A DNA stretch of 16,539 bases. Origin: JAWOJF01 sp046481785. Lineage in GTDB: Bacteria; Bacteroidota; Ignavibacteria; Ignavibacteriales; Ignavibacteriaceae. The position numbers and the translations under genes were made by a program. The stretch lies in NCBI GenBank assembly GCA_046481785.1, contig JAWOJF010000205.1:1-16539 (forward strand), in the 5' to 3' direction. This document shows, piece after piece, positions 6,620-14,300 of this stretch. The notes beneath the pieces are model-generated. The model was given only the letters and a program-made list of their open reading frames with translations. It had not been told where the DNA came from and did not search any database. How positions within the stretch are numbered: the stretch's first letter is position 1; every line of letters begins with the position of its first letter.

Positions 6620-8650
6620 TTAATTAACTCCTAATGCTCTTAAACCGTTAACGACAATAAATGTAAAGATATATGCAGCAGAAGTAAAAACTACAAGCTG
6701 CATAATAGGTATTCTCCACCCTCCGGTTTCATTTTTAGACACAACCAGGGTGGAAATACATTGCAGTGCAAAAATAAAGAATACTATAAGTCCCGTAATA
6801 GTAGCTGTAGTAAACAAAGGTTCTCCGGTGCTTTCAACACGCGCCTGCCTCATTGCTTCCAGCATAGATTCCTGCATTGTATCATCATCATTAGTAACTT
6901 TAAATATTAATGCAAGTGAGCTAACGAAAACTTCTCGTGCGGCAAAAGCAGCAATAAGTGATACTCCTACTCTCCAGTCCATTCCTATAGGTTCCATAAC
7001 AGGCTGAATAAACTTGCCCAGCCCGGCAGCATAAGATCCCGCCAGCCTTTCCGAGTTCTGCAGTTGAACTATTTCATCCCCGGATAAATTGTCTGTTTCA
7101 ATATTAGGATTATTATTTGGAAAGTATGTTAAAAACCATAACGCAAGTGAAAAAAACAATATAGCCGGTCCGGCCTTTCTTAAATAAACCTTTGCGCTGT
7201 TTATGGTATTGCCAATTACTACTTTAAGCTGAGGTTTTCTGTATGCAGGCAGTTCAAGGATAAAAGAAGAATTATCAACCTCATGAATTAACCTGTCTCT
7301 AAACTTGTTTATAATAGCGGCCACAGCAACAGAACTGACAATGCTGAAAATATATATAGCGGCAAGTACAATTCCGCCAATCCAGGATTTTCCCCCCGGT
7401 ATCAAAAAACCTATCAGCAGGGCATATACAGGCAGCCGGGCACTACAACTCATTAGTGGCAAAATAAATATTGTTAAAAATCTTTCGCGTTTATTAGGTA
7501 TTGTTCGGGTTGCAAGCATAGCCGGAATTGCACATGCAAAACCTGATAACATTGGGACAAATGATTTGCCGTTTAAACCTATTTTAGACAGGGGTTTATC
7601 AATAAGCATAGCCCCGCGTGCAAGGTATCCTGTATCTTCAAGTAATCCCAGAATTAAAAAGAGTATAATTATCTGCGGAAGGAACACCAGAACCGATCCG
7701 GAACCGCTTATAATACCGTTTGATATCAGGTCACCAAACCAGTTATTGCCCAATAAGTTGAATGATTGTTCAGATAAAAAACCAAATAAATCATCAATAT
7801 AGCTCATCAGGGGCTCTGCCAGCCAAAAAATAGATGTAAAGGTAAATGCCATTATTGCAAAAAATGCCAGTAATCCCCATATCCTGTGCAAAAGAATCCG
7901 GTCTATTTTTAAAGTCGTTTCATCTATTTTATGGCAATTTTCCTTTTCGGCAGGATTTGTCAATATCTTAAGCTGTGCATTAGCCAAATCTAAATTTACA
8001 TTTCCATTGGATTTGTAAATAACCTTCTTTTCTATCTTTTCAATCTGTTTATAAGCATCTACTAAACTAGCCTTATCTGAATCCAGCAGACGTGCAGGTT
8101 TTTTCTTTTTAGTTAAAGTAAGCTGTTCAAGATTTCTATTAATTGCATTCAGTAAATCATTATGCCCCGCACCTGTACGGGCATCAATTACCACAACATC
8201 ACATTTAATCTCTTCACTAAGAGCCTCAGCAGATACAGCATATCCTTTTTTGCGAAGTATATCGGTCATTGTTAAAGCAATAATTACATTAAAATCAGAT
8301 TCAATTAATTGCCTTACTAAGAATAAATGACGGGATAACTGACTGGCATCAACGGTTGTAATAACAATATCCGGTATACCCAGTTTAGGATGGGAATAAA
8401 GCGCATTTACAGATACTTCTTCATCGGGTGAAGAGGGGAGAAGGCTTATAATACCGGGAGAATCCAGCAGGTGTGCATTTATTTTAAATTTATCCAGGAA
8501 CCTGCTGATAGAGTATTCAACGGTTGCACCGGGATAATTAACTGTTTTAAAGTTCTGTCCGCTTAAGAAATTAAATAAAGTAGTCTTCCCCGAATTAGGC
8601 GGGCCAACAAGCGTAATAAGAGGCTGAGCCTCTACAGATTGAGAGATCAT
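6620..8650 (-). CDS. feoB: Ferrous iron transport protein B
   Basis: 676 residues, shorter than the 773 of E. coli FeoB. The N-terminal G domain has G1 GPPNSGKT (16-23), a G2 region around T43 and G3 DSPG (63-66). G4 reads TMTD (127-130) where FeoB normally has NxxD, and the G5-like stretch is ARTGAG (157-162). A helical GDP-release domain follows, then the membrane part with the Gate motifs LEDTGYLARGAM, GFACAIPAMLATRT and LMSCSARLPVY, and a later FALQCISTLVV with the conserved Cys. It brings Fe2+ across the inner membrane with FeoA. Its ATG overlaps the feoA stop (ATGA, 8647-8650), giving translational coupling. No FeoC follows; a Fur-family gene does instead. Confidence 0.96.
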   Translation of the reverse strand: MISQSVEAQPLITLVGPPNSGKTTLFNFLSGQNFKTVNYPGATVEYSISRFLDKFKINAHLLDSPGIISLLPSSPDEEVSVNALYSHPKLGIPDIVITTVDASQLSRHLFLVRQLIESDFNVIIALTMTDILRKKGYAVSAEALSEEIKCDVVVIDARTGAGHNDLLNAINRNLEQLTLTKKKKPARLLDSDKASLVDAYKQIEKIEKKVIYKSNGNVNLDLANAQLKILTNPAEKENCHKIDETTLKIDRILLHRIWGLLAFFAIMAFTFTSIFWLAEPLMSYIDDLFGFLSEQSFNLLGNNWFGDLISNGIISGSGSVLVFLPQIIILFLILGLLEDTGYLARGAMLIDKPLSKIGLNGKSFVPMLSGFACAIPAMLATRTIPNKRERFLTIFILPLMSCSARLPVYALLIGFLIPGGKSWIGGIVLAAIYIFSIVSSVAVAAIINKFRDRLIHEVDNSSFILELPAYRKPQLKVVIGNTINSAKVYLRKAGPAILFFSLALWFLTYFPNNNPNIETDNLSGDEIVQLQNSERLAGSYAAGLGKFIQPVMEPIGMDWRVGVSLIAAFAAREVFVSSLALIFKVTNDDDTMQESMLEAMRQARVESTGEPLFTTATITGLIVFFIFALQCISTLVVSKNETGGWRIPIMQLVVFTSAAYIFTFIVVNGLRALGVN

Positions 8651-8868
8651 GAAACCTTTATACAGTCCGCTTCATTTCTTCTAATAGCAATTAAAGTTCC
8701 TCTTACCGAGAATGCAAGCGGATCATTAAAAACAGATTTATTTATTAATTCAATTTCTTGTCCGGGTGTAAAACCAATTTCAAGTATTCTTCTTGATGAA
8801 GGGTGTGAACTGTCTATATCGTCAATTCTAACCTTTTCCCCGTATTTTAGTTCAGCAGCAGTTCTCAT
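8647..8868 (-). CDS. feoA: Ferrous iron transport protein A
   Basis: 73 residues, typical for the SH3-like FeoA. Recognisable family features are the start MRTAAELKYGEKVRI, the central RRILEIGFTPGQEIELI (27-43) and the end SVRGTLIAIRRNEADCIKV. It acts in the cytoplasm at FeoB and is needed for Fe2+ uptake. AAGGA lies 6 nt before the ATG. It is the first gene of the minus-strand operon feoA-feoB-fur-MBL and is divergent from the histidine kinase gene. Confidence 0.95.
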   Translation of the reverse strand: MRTAAELKYGEKVRIDDIDSSHPSSRRILEIGFTPGQEIELINKSVFNDPLAFSVRGTLIAIRRNEADCIKVS

Positions 8869-8895
8869 TTAGTATCCTTAAGACTCCATATTATT

Positions 8896-8908
8896 TAGAT
8901 TAAGTCTA
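8896..8908. promoter_or_regulatory. Candidate metal-repressor operator over the feo start site
   Basis: TAGATTAAGTCTA is an interrupted palindrome (TAGA/TCTA ends, 10 of 13 positions symmetric) within TTTAGATTAAGTCTACAT. It begins 4 bp past the -10 box of the feo promoter, so a bound protein would block initiation. The shape resembles operators of Fur- or DtxR-type regulators; which one binds is not known. Confidence 0.4.
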
Positions 8909-8912
8909 CATA

Positions 8913-8941
8913 AAAATAGCGGTGCTTTATACGAAAGTCAA
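8913..8941 (-). promoter_or_regulatory. Predicted promoter of the feo operon
   Basis: On the minus strand, TTGACT (8941-8936) and TATTTT (8918-8913) are separated by exactly 17 bp, close to the sigma70 consensus. The start of transcription would fall near 8906, about 40 nt before the feoA ATG. Confidence 0.55.
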
Positions 8942-8954
8942 GTTATTTAAACGT

Positions 8955-8964
8955 CTAAAATTAG
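8955..8964. promoter_or_regulatory. Short palindrome CTAAAATTAG in the feo/kinase divergent region
   Basis: CTAA and TTAG are perfect inverted halves around AA. It lies upstream of the feo -35 box and upstream of the predicted promoter of the histidine kinase gene. It could be a second operator; it is short, so chance is possible. Confidence 0.25.
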
Positions 8965-9002
8965 TCTCCTTTTGCTAAATCTGCATTATCTTAAAAATTC
9001 TT

Positions 9003-9031
9003 TTGTTATAAAGAGGCTAAAATATTATTTT
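9003..9031 (+). promoter_or_regulatory. Predicted promoter of the histidine kinase gene
   Basis: TTGTTA (9003-9008) and TATTTT (9026-9031) are 17 bp apart, the same -10 hexamer as the feo promoter. It lies 46 bp before the kinase ATG. A 9-bp inverted repeat, TTTGCTAAA (8971-8979) and TTTAGCAAA (9052-9060), flanks it. Confidence 0.4.
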
Positions 9032-9077
9032 ACCTGGAATTTTGGATAAATTTTAGCAAACAGGCTTAAATTAAATA

Positions 9078-11108
9078 ATGGACATTAATTTCCCCACTGA
9101 TATTGACCAGGTCCTTACTGAATCTCTGCTTAATTCGAAACTTATTTTAGATAATTCTGAAAATGTAATATATTTTTATGATTATACTACCCAAAAGTAT
9201 GATTATATGAATCCGGCAATTGTTGATTTAACCGGCTATACAATGGATGAATTGAATGAGATAGGATTTCGTTCAATAGTTAGAGAAGTTTTAGAGTCTA
9301 AAAGGAATATTGAAGCAAATCAAAATTCAGCTTCTTCTGAGATTTTAGTTGAAGATTTTTCTGCTAAATATCTTATAGAAACCAGGACCGGCAAATTAAA
9401 ATGGGTAGAGGATATCTCGTTTACAAGAATAACAGACGGTGTTAAAAAGGATAACTGTATCGGAGTGCTTAGAAACGTTACTCCTTTACATTCCGTTTTT
9501 GAACAGCTTCAGGAAGAAAAGAACAGGCTTGATGCAATTCTTGATATAGCCGAAATTATTTTTGTTGTTATTGATAGTGATTTTACCATAAGATTTATAA
9601 ATAAAAAGGGGTGCTCTGTTCTTGGTTATGAAAAGGAGAATATAATCGGCAAAAACTGGTTAATTAATTATATACCTTCTAACCTTAGAGCCGCTGTTGA
9701 AATAGTATTTAATAATTTATTTGAAGGTACTGTTGTTGATTATGAAACATTTGAAAATGAAGTTCTGACTGAATCGGGTGAAAAGAGAGTAATAAGCTGG
9801 CACAATTCTCTTCTGCGGGATGAAAATAAGAAGGTTAAATATCTTGTTGCTTCCGGGTATGATGTTACAAATAATAAGAAGGATGAAAAACTTCAGCAAA
9901 TTGTTTCTGAAATTTTACATGCTGCAAATTCTGAAAAAAATCTTGAAGAACTTTTCAGGTTTATTCATGCATCAATTTCCAGGCTTATGCCCGCCGATAA
10001 TTTTTATATAGCTCTTTACGAAAAAGAAAACGACCTGATCAGGTTTCCATATTTTGTTGACCAGTATGATGAAGAAGCACCGCCCAAAATTTTCGGTAAA
10101 GGATTAACCGAACATGTTTTAAGAACCGGAAAGTCGGCGCTTATAACCAAGGACATGGATGATGAACTTGTTCAATCGGGTGAAACAGAACTTGTTGGAA
10201 CCCCCTCTGTAATCTGGCTCGGCATTCCTCTTAAAATTCAGGATAATACAATCGGCGTTATGGTTGTTCAGGATTATAAAAATGAAACTACCTACGGAGA
10301 AAAAGAAAAAGAGATACTTGAAGTAATTTCTTATCCAATATCACGGGCAATTGAACGGAAAATTGTAGAGCAGGAAAGAGATGATTTAATTATTAAACTA
10401 AAGGAACTTAACGAATCGAAGGATAAACTTTTTTCTTTAATCTCTCATGACTTAAGAAGTCCCTTTAATTCTTTGCTGGGATTTTCAGAAATTCTTACCT
10501 CTGAATTTGACAGCCTTACACAGGAGGAAATAAAAGAATATCTGAATGTAATATATGAGTCATCCAAAAACCTGTACTCGATGACAAATAACCTTCTCCA
10601 GTTTTCACGTTTCCAGATGGGAAGGTTTGAATTTAATCCTATTAAGCTAAACTTAAAAAAACTTATTCTTAACAATATTAACCTGTTGAAAGGAAACCTG
10701 GTTAAAAAGCAGTTAAACTTTATAACTGATATTGATATAGAAGCAGAAGTTTTTGCTGATGAAGATATGCTTAATTCAATTGTTCAGAACCTGATCTCAA
10801 ATGCCATTAAATTTACAACCCGGGGGGGCGAAATAAAGATATCCGGAAGGATTTTATCCTTTTTTGATGAACCCAACCAGGTTGAAATTTCTGTTCAGGA
10901 TTCAGGTGTAGGCATTTCTAAAGATGATCTGGAAAAAATATTTAAAGATCATATGCATTCTTCACCCGGTACCGAGAAGGAATATGGAACTGGTCTGGGC
11001 CTTTTACTTGTGAAGGAGTTTATTCAAATAAATGGGGGAAAAATAAAAATAAAAAGTAAACCGGGAAAAGGAACAACCTTCATATTTACTTTACCTGTTC
11101 TAAGTTAA
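9078..11108 (+). CDS. Soluble PAS-PAS-GAF sensor histidine kinase
   Basis: 676 residues without any membrane segment, so a cytoplasmic sensor. Domains in order are PAS (about 25-135, NPAIVDLTGYTMDEL), a second PAS (about 150-265, SVLGYEKENIIGKNW), GAF (about 285-428), HisKA with phosphorylated H457 in LISHDLRSP, and the ATPase domain with N box NLISNAIKF (571-579), G1 DSGVGI (608-613) and G2 GTGLGL (637-642). It autophosphorylates and passes the phosphate to a response regulator, likely the single-domain one 406 bp downstream. No heme- or flavin-binding signature is obvious in the PAS domains, so the signal is unknown. No Shine-Dalgarno is seen before the ATG. It is divergent from feoA. Confidence 0.93.
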   Translation: MDINFPTDIDQVLTESLLNSKLILDNSENVIYFYDYTTQKYDYMNPAIVDLTGYTMDELNEIGFRSIVREVLESKRNIEANQNSASSEILVEDFSAKYLIETRTGKLKWVEDISFTRITDGVKKDNCIGVLRNVTPLHSVFEQLQEEKNRLDAILDIAEIIFVVIDSDFTIRFINKKGCSVLGYEKENIIGKNWLINYIPSNLRAAVEIVFNNLFEGTVVDYETFENEVLTESGEKRVISWHNSLLRDENKKVKYLVASGYDVTNNKKDEKLQQIVSEILHAANSEKNLEELFRFIHASISRLMPADNFYIALYEKENDLIRFPYFVDQYDEEAPPKIFGKGLTEHVLRTGKSALITKDMDDELVQSGETELVGTPSVIWLGIPLKIQDNTIGVMVVQDYKNETTYGEKEKEILEVISYPISRAIERKIVEQERDDLIIKLKELNESKDKLFSLISHDLRSPFNSLLGFSEILTSEFDSLTQEEIKEYLNVIYESSKNLYSMTNNLLQFSRFQMGRFEFNPIKLNLKKLILNNINLLKGNLVKKQLNFITDIDIEAEVFADEDMLNSIVQNLISNAIKFTTRGGEIKISGRILSFFDEPNQVEISVQDSGVGISKDDLEKIFKDHMHSSPGTEKEYGTGLGLLLVKEFIQINGGKIKIKSKPGKGTTFIFTLPVLS

Positions 11109-11293
11109 ATTTCCGGATAGCGGATTTAGTCAATTTCTGCATTAAGATAAATAATAACTCCCTTTATCTGCAAAATCAACTCATTTGTTAAAACCCTTGC
11201 TTTAGCAGTAAAAATTATATTTTTTAAATAGTATAAGATTCTTCTGTGTTTATATATTTGTAATTGTAATTAAGCTGTTTTATGTATTTTTGT

Positions 11294-11323
11294 TTGTTAC
11301 CTCAGGGGAATGGATTATATACT
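11294..11323 (+). promoter_or_regulatory. Possible promoter for the response regulator
   Basis: TTGTTA (11294-11299) and TATACT (11318-11323) are 18 bp apart. It would give the response regulator its own transcript with a leader of about 185 nt that covers the small ORF at 11364. Confidence 0.35.
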
Positions 11324-11363
11324 GATAAAAAAATCTATAACCTTGCTTAAACTTAATTAGCAA

Positions 11364-11501
11364 ATGAGGAATCCAATCAATTTTACCGAAATATTCTCTT
11401 CAGCTTTTTACAGCAGACTTTCTTACAAGAGTTCATGTTCTGGTAAATTAAATTTGATAAAGGGAAGGGAACTGATCCACAGTTACCTAAATTCAAAATA
11501 A
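11364..11501 (+). CDS. Doubtful small ORF in the response regulator leader
   Basis: 45 codons from ATG to TAA, ending 13 nt before the response regulator ATG. The product is basic and polar, with many Ser, Lys and Asn residues and no membrane segment. There is no ribosome binding site before its ATG and I recognise no family. It may be a leader peptide or just a chance reading frame; the latter is more likely. Confidence 0.2.
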   Translation: MRNPINFTEIFSSAFYSRLSYKSSCSGKLNLIKGRELIHSYLNSK

Positions 11502-11514
11502 TACAGGACTTAGA

Positions 11515-11925
11515 ATGAAATCTGAAACTAATAATATCAAACCTAAGCTTTTGATAATTGAAGACGATTTTGAAAATCAGAAGCTTTTGGAAATATACCT
11601 TAAACGGAAATTTGATATAACTATTTGTGACTCCGAATCTACTTTCCATAAATGCCTTAACGAGGATAGTTATGATATTTTTCTTGTTGATATTGCATTG
11701 CGAAGCGGAAAAAACGGGCTTGAACTAACTCAGGAACTCCGAGGGTCTGATAAGTATTCTTCTGCGCCTATTGTATGTATATCAGCTCATGTATTTCCAA
11801 AAGACAGGGAGAACGCATTTGCAGCAGGGGTAGACGAGTTTTTACCCCGGCCTATATTTAATGAGGAACTATTAAATTCATTAATTAAAACGTATGAAAA
11901 AAAGACCGGCGCTGCTTTACAATAG
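11515..11925 (+). CDS. Single-domain response regulator (REC)
   Basis: 136 residues making one receiver domain with no output domain. The acidic pair is E16/D17/D18 (LLIIEDD), the phospho-acceptor is D59 (LVDIAL) and the switch Ser is S90 (CISAH). The position normally filled by the invariant Lys of the KP motif is Arg112 (LPRPI). The Lys contacts the phosphoryl group in the family, so signalling kinetics may be altered. Such stand-alone receivers work as phosphorelay intermediates or by protein contact, as CheY or Spo0F do. The partner is probably the histidine kinase upstream on the same strand. The C-terminus (TYEKKTGAALQ) is short and unstructured. Confidence 0.93.
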   Translation: MKSETNNIKPKLLIIEDDFENQKLLEIYLKRKFDITICDSESTFHKCLNEDSYDIFLVDIALRSGKNGLELTQELRGSDKYSSAPIVCISAHVFPKDRENAFAAGVDEFLPRPIFNEELLNSLIKTYEKKTGAALQ

Positions 11926-12070
11926 ATAAGGTTTGTTTTGCAATACATCCATATGCATTCTGTTTTTTTTGACCTTAACTATTTGTTCCATAGCACTTTG
12001 TAAAATATATAAAAGAATATATTTGCAGGTGAAAGTAGTTAGTTAAGTAATACCCCTCTTTATAACCCCC

Positions 12071-12111
12071 ATAAGCTACCCAAATCAAAAGCCCTGGTTT
12101 GGGTAGCTTAT
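12071..12111. terminator. Perfect 14-bp hairpin between convergent genes
   Basis: ATAAGCTACCCAAA (12071-12084) is exactly complementary to TTTGGGTAGCTTAT (12098-12111), with a 13-nt loop. It lies between the stop of the response regulator (11925) and that of the radical SAM gene (12147). A run of eight T (12130-12137) follows only after about 18 nt on the plus strand, so termination may not be of the classic type. It probably ends or protects both transcripts. Confidence 0.65.
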
Positions 12112-12146
12112 CCTCTGTTAAGTGTAATCTTTTTTTTAAGTACTGT

Positions 12147-13355
12147 TTAATTTCCCGTAAATCCTTTGGGGTATGTTCTTACATTATGACCGAACTTTAA
12201 TTGCTCTTCCATTCTGCAGGACCAGACCAGCTTTCCATTCCACACTGTAATATCAGGACAGCCGTCGCACATATTCTGCCTTCCGTCTTCAAGAAAATCA
12301 ACCGGTTGTATAATCATTACAGACTGGTAATGAAGACGTTTGAAAAAATTAAGCGGATTTTTAAGGAAATTTTTGAATGTCTTTCTCAGTTTTTTATCGA
12401 ATGGGGAGAGAAGAAGCATCGATTTACCTTTTCTTGTCATTTTAGGTTCTGAGTAGGCAAGGTATCTGTCAAAAAGTATATGATGGAATGACTGTATTAT
12501 CTCCATTGATTTTTTTCCCATATACCCGTGTATTTTTCCTTTTGTACCAAGCCTGCCGGTAAGCAGCCATTTGAAAGTATCCGGTTGTTCCGAACCATTT
12601 AAATAGGCACATGGGTCAAAATCAGGATACCCGGTTCTGATTAGCTCTACTATTTCATCTGCTTTAATATCTGTTCTTTCTATAACTTCTTCATTGTATA
12701 CCAGTTGTCCCATATCTATTTTTTTTGGGCCAAGGTAAAAATCGACCTGCTGGTTATTAACAGCCCTGTATAATATAAATACCATCACCTGAACAATATC
12801 TATATTATCTTCAGCCCATTTCAGCATTTCCGGAATGTATTGCAGGGTATCCTCATAAACAGTAGAGTTAAATGAACATGAAATATTACCGGCATTTTTA
12901 AGCATATTTGCATAGTGGAACCGGAGTTCATTTAAATCAAGCTCATTAGCCTGTTTCCAGCCCGGGCGTCCCTGTTTACTGTCTATATGAAAAGTAAACC
13001 CATAAACACCGGCTTTTTTCAATTCTTTCAGCAAATCCCAGTTAAGAGCCAGCCCGTTGGTATTAAGAATAGGTTTCAGCTTCATTTCTTTAACCATTCT
13101 AACAATATCAACAACATCCGGATGTGTTAATGGATCTCCACCGGCAATTGAAACTCCATCACATTTTCTGAGACGCGTAAAAACATTCAGCTCTTCTCTG
13201 ATTTGTTCAAGTGATTTATGACTGTCGTTTTCGTTCATTCTGTAACAGCCGTCGCAATGGAGGTTGCACTTAGCAGTAGGTTCAAGCCAGGAAATAGAAT
13301 TATCTGTTAGATTCCACGGAAGTCTGTAATAATCTAAATGATTTAGTTTTAACAT
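12147..13355 (-). CDS. Radical SAM protein with C-terminal auxiliary cysteines
   Basis: 402 residues. The N-terminal CNLHCDGC (C30, C34, C37) is the CX3CX2C motif for the radical SAM 4Fe-4S cluster. AGGDPLTHPD (71-80) matches the GGE-like SAM-binding stretch, with Asp in place of Glu, and LNTNGL (97-102) is the next strand. The C-terminal part has CDGC (363-366) and C380 in NGKLVWSC, a SPASM-like pattern; C249 could be a fourth ligand of an extra cluster. The order therefore looks like a radical SAM core plus a modified auxiliary-cluster domain. AGGGGG lies just before the ATG, a strong ribosome binding site. The gene is monocistronic and no precursor peptide gene is seen nearby. Substrate unknown; a peptide or lipid modification enzyme is possible. 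Confidence 0.88.
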   Translation of the reverse strand: MLKLNHLDYYRLPWNLTDNSISWLEPTAKCNLHCDGCYRMNENDSHKSLEQIREELNVFTRLRKCDGVSIAGGDPLTHPDVVDIVRMVKEMKLKPILNTNGLALNWDLLKELKKAGVYGFTFHIDSKQGRPGWKQANELDLNELRFHYANMLKNAGNISCSFNSTVYEDTLQYIPEMLKWAEDNIDIVQVMVFILYRAVNNQQVDFYLGPKKIDMGQLVYNEEVIERTDIKADEIVELIRTGYPDFDPCAYLNGSEQPDTFKWLLTGRLGTKGKIHGYMGKKSMEIIQSFHHILFDRYLAYSEPKMTRKGKSMLLLSPFDKKLRKTFKNFLKNPLNFFKRLHYQSVMIIQPVDFLEDGRQNMCDGCPDITVWNGKLVWSCRMEEQLKFGHNVRTYPKGFTGN

Positions 13356-13407
13356 TAGTCCCCCTAAATTGAATAGTTTCTTTATTAAGTAAAAGATTGA
13401 AAATTAA

Positions 13408-13435
13408 AGAATATGCAAATGTATAAATTTCTCAA
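13408..13435 (-). promoter_or_regulatory. Possible promoter of the radical SAM gene
   Basis: On the minus strand, TTGAGA (13435-13430) and TATTCT (13413-13408) are 16 bp apart, about 53 bp before the ATG. Confidence 0.35.
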
Positions 13436-13496
13436 TAAATCACAAGTTATAAAAATGTAAGATTTTAAATAATTTTGTATTATCTTTTAATAGGCT

Positions 13497-13525
13497 TTGT
13501 TTTATTTTTAGATCAGTTATATAAT
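13497..13525 (+). promoter_or_regulatory. Predicted promoter of the PP2C-kinase operon
   Basis: TTGTTT (13497-13502) and a perfect TATAAT (13520-13525) are 17 bp apart, 46 bp before the PP2C ATG. Confidence 0.55.
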
Positions 13526-13571
13526 TGCACTGACTCTTTAATTAGTTCTCAATCTACAATTACCATAATAC

Positions 13572-14300
13572 ATGAAATTCGTTTATTCATCTCTTTCCAA
13601 AACCGGATTGCTAAGAAATACTAACGAAGATGCCGTTGGTGTGTTTGAATATGATGATGGAATTATTATAATTGTTTGTGACGGGCTGGGAGGAAATAAT
13701 GCCGGTGAAGTAGCTTCACAAATGACTGTGGATATAATAAATAAATATTTTACCAGCTCTGATGAAACTGATTATCTTGAAAGAATTAAAAATTCTATAA
13801 TTGAAGCTAACCGTATTGTTCTGCAGAGCTCAGAAAATAATACTGATTTCAAAGGTATGGCTACTACCGTGGAAGTTCTTTTTCTGCAGGAAAATACAGC
13901 TTATTGGGCTCATGTTGGTGATTCGCGTATATATCACCTTAGAAATAAAAAGTTGAAGCAGCTAACTAAAGATCATTCCCTTGTGCAAAAGCTTGTAGAT
14001 GAAGGCTTCCTTACTTTAAAAGAAGCCGAGAACCATCCCAATAAAAACATAATTATAAGAGCATTGGGAGACAACCCCGTAATAGAAGTTGATATCAGTA
14101 AACTAAGATTTAATTCTGATGATGAAACTGTATTTTTTATTTGTACAGATGGTGTAACTGCTGTAATAAATGATTTTGAGCTTGAGGAAATATTATCACT
14201 GAAAAATAAGGACCAGATATCGCAAAAAATTTCCCGCACCGTTGAAGAGAGGGGCGCTCCCGATAATTATTCTTTTGTAATCATTTCTAAGTTTGAGTAA
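13572..14300 (+). CDS. PP2C-family Ser/Thr protein phosphatase
   Basis: 242 residues, the usual size of a bacterial PppA/Stp/PrpC-type phosphatase. It removes phosphate from Ser/Thr residues using Mn2+ or Mg2+ in the cytoplasm. Conserved motifs in order are RNTNED (15-20, with E19/D20), CDGLGG (36-41, D37), GMATTV (95-100), HVGDSR (114-119), KDHS (133-136), CTDGV (191-195, D193) and DNYS (231-234). All metal-binding Asp residues are present, so the enzyme should be active. The stop TAA shares its last base with the ATG of the downstream kinase (14298-14302), so the two are translationally coupled and very likely oppose each other. No Shine-Dalgarno is obvious before its own ATG. Confidence 0.95.
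   Translation: MKFVYSSLSKTGLLRNTNEDAVGVFEYDDGIIIIVCDGLGGNNAGEVASQMTVDIINKYFTSSDETDYLERIKNSIIEANRIVLQSSENNTDFKGMATTVEVLFLQENTAYWAHVGDSRIYHLRNKKLKQLTKDHSLVQKLVDEGFLTLKEAENHPNKNIIIRALGDNPVIEVDISKLRFNSDDETVFFICTDGVTAVINDFELEEILSLKNKDQISQKISRTVEERGAPDNYSFVIISKFE

Larger units (their letters stand above)
11109..11514. other. Spacer between kinase and response regulator genes
   Basis: 406 bp with no established gene. It holds a possible promoter (11294-11323) and a doubtful 45-codon ORF (11364-11501). No clear hairpin terminator follows the kinase gene, so read-through into the response regulator remains possible. Confidence 0.45.

Noticed and set aside
7305..7802. 165-codon plus-strand frame inside feoB
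   Set aside because: feoB is unambiguous on the other strand; the antisense product shows no domain or start signal.
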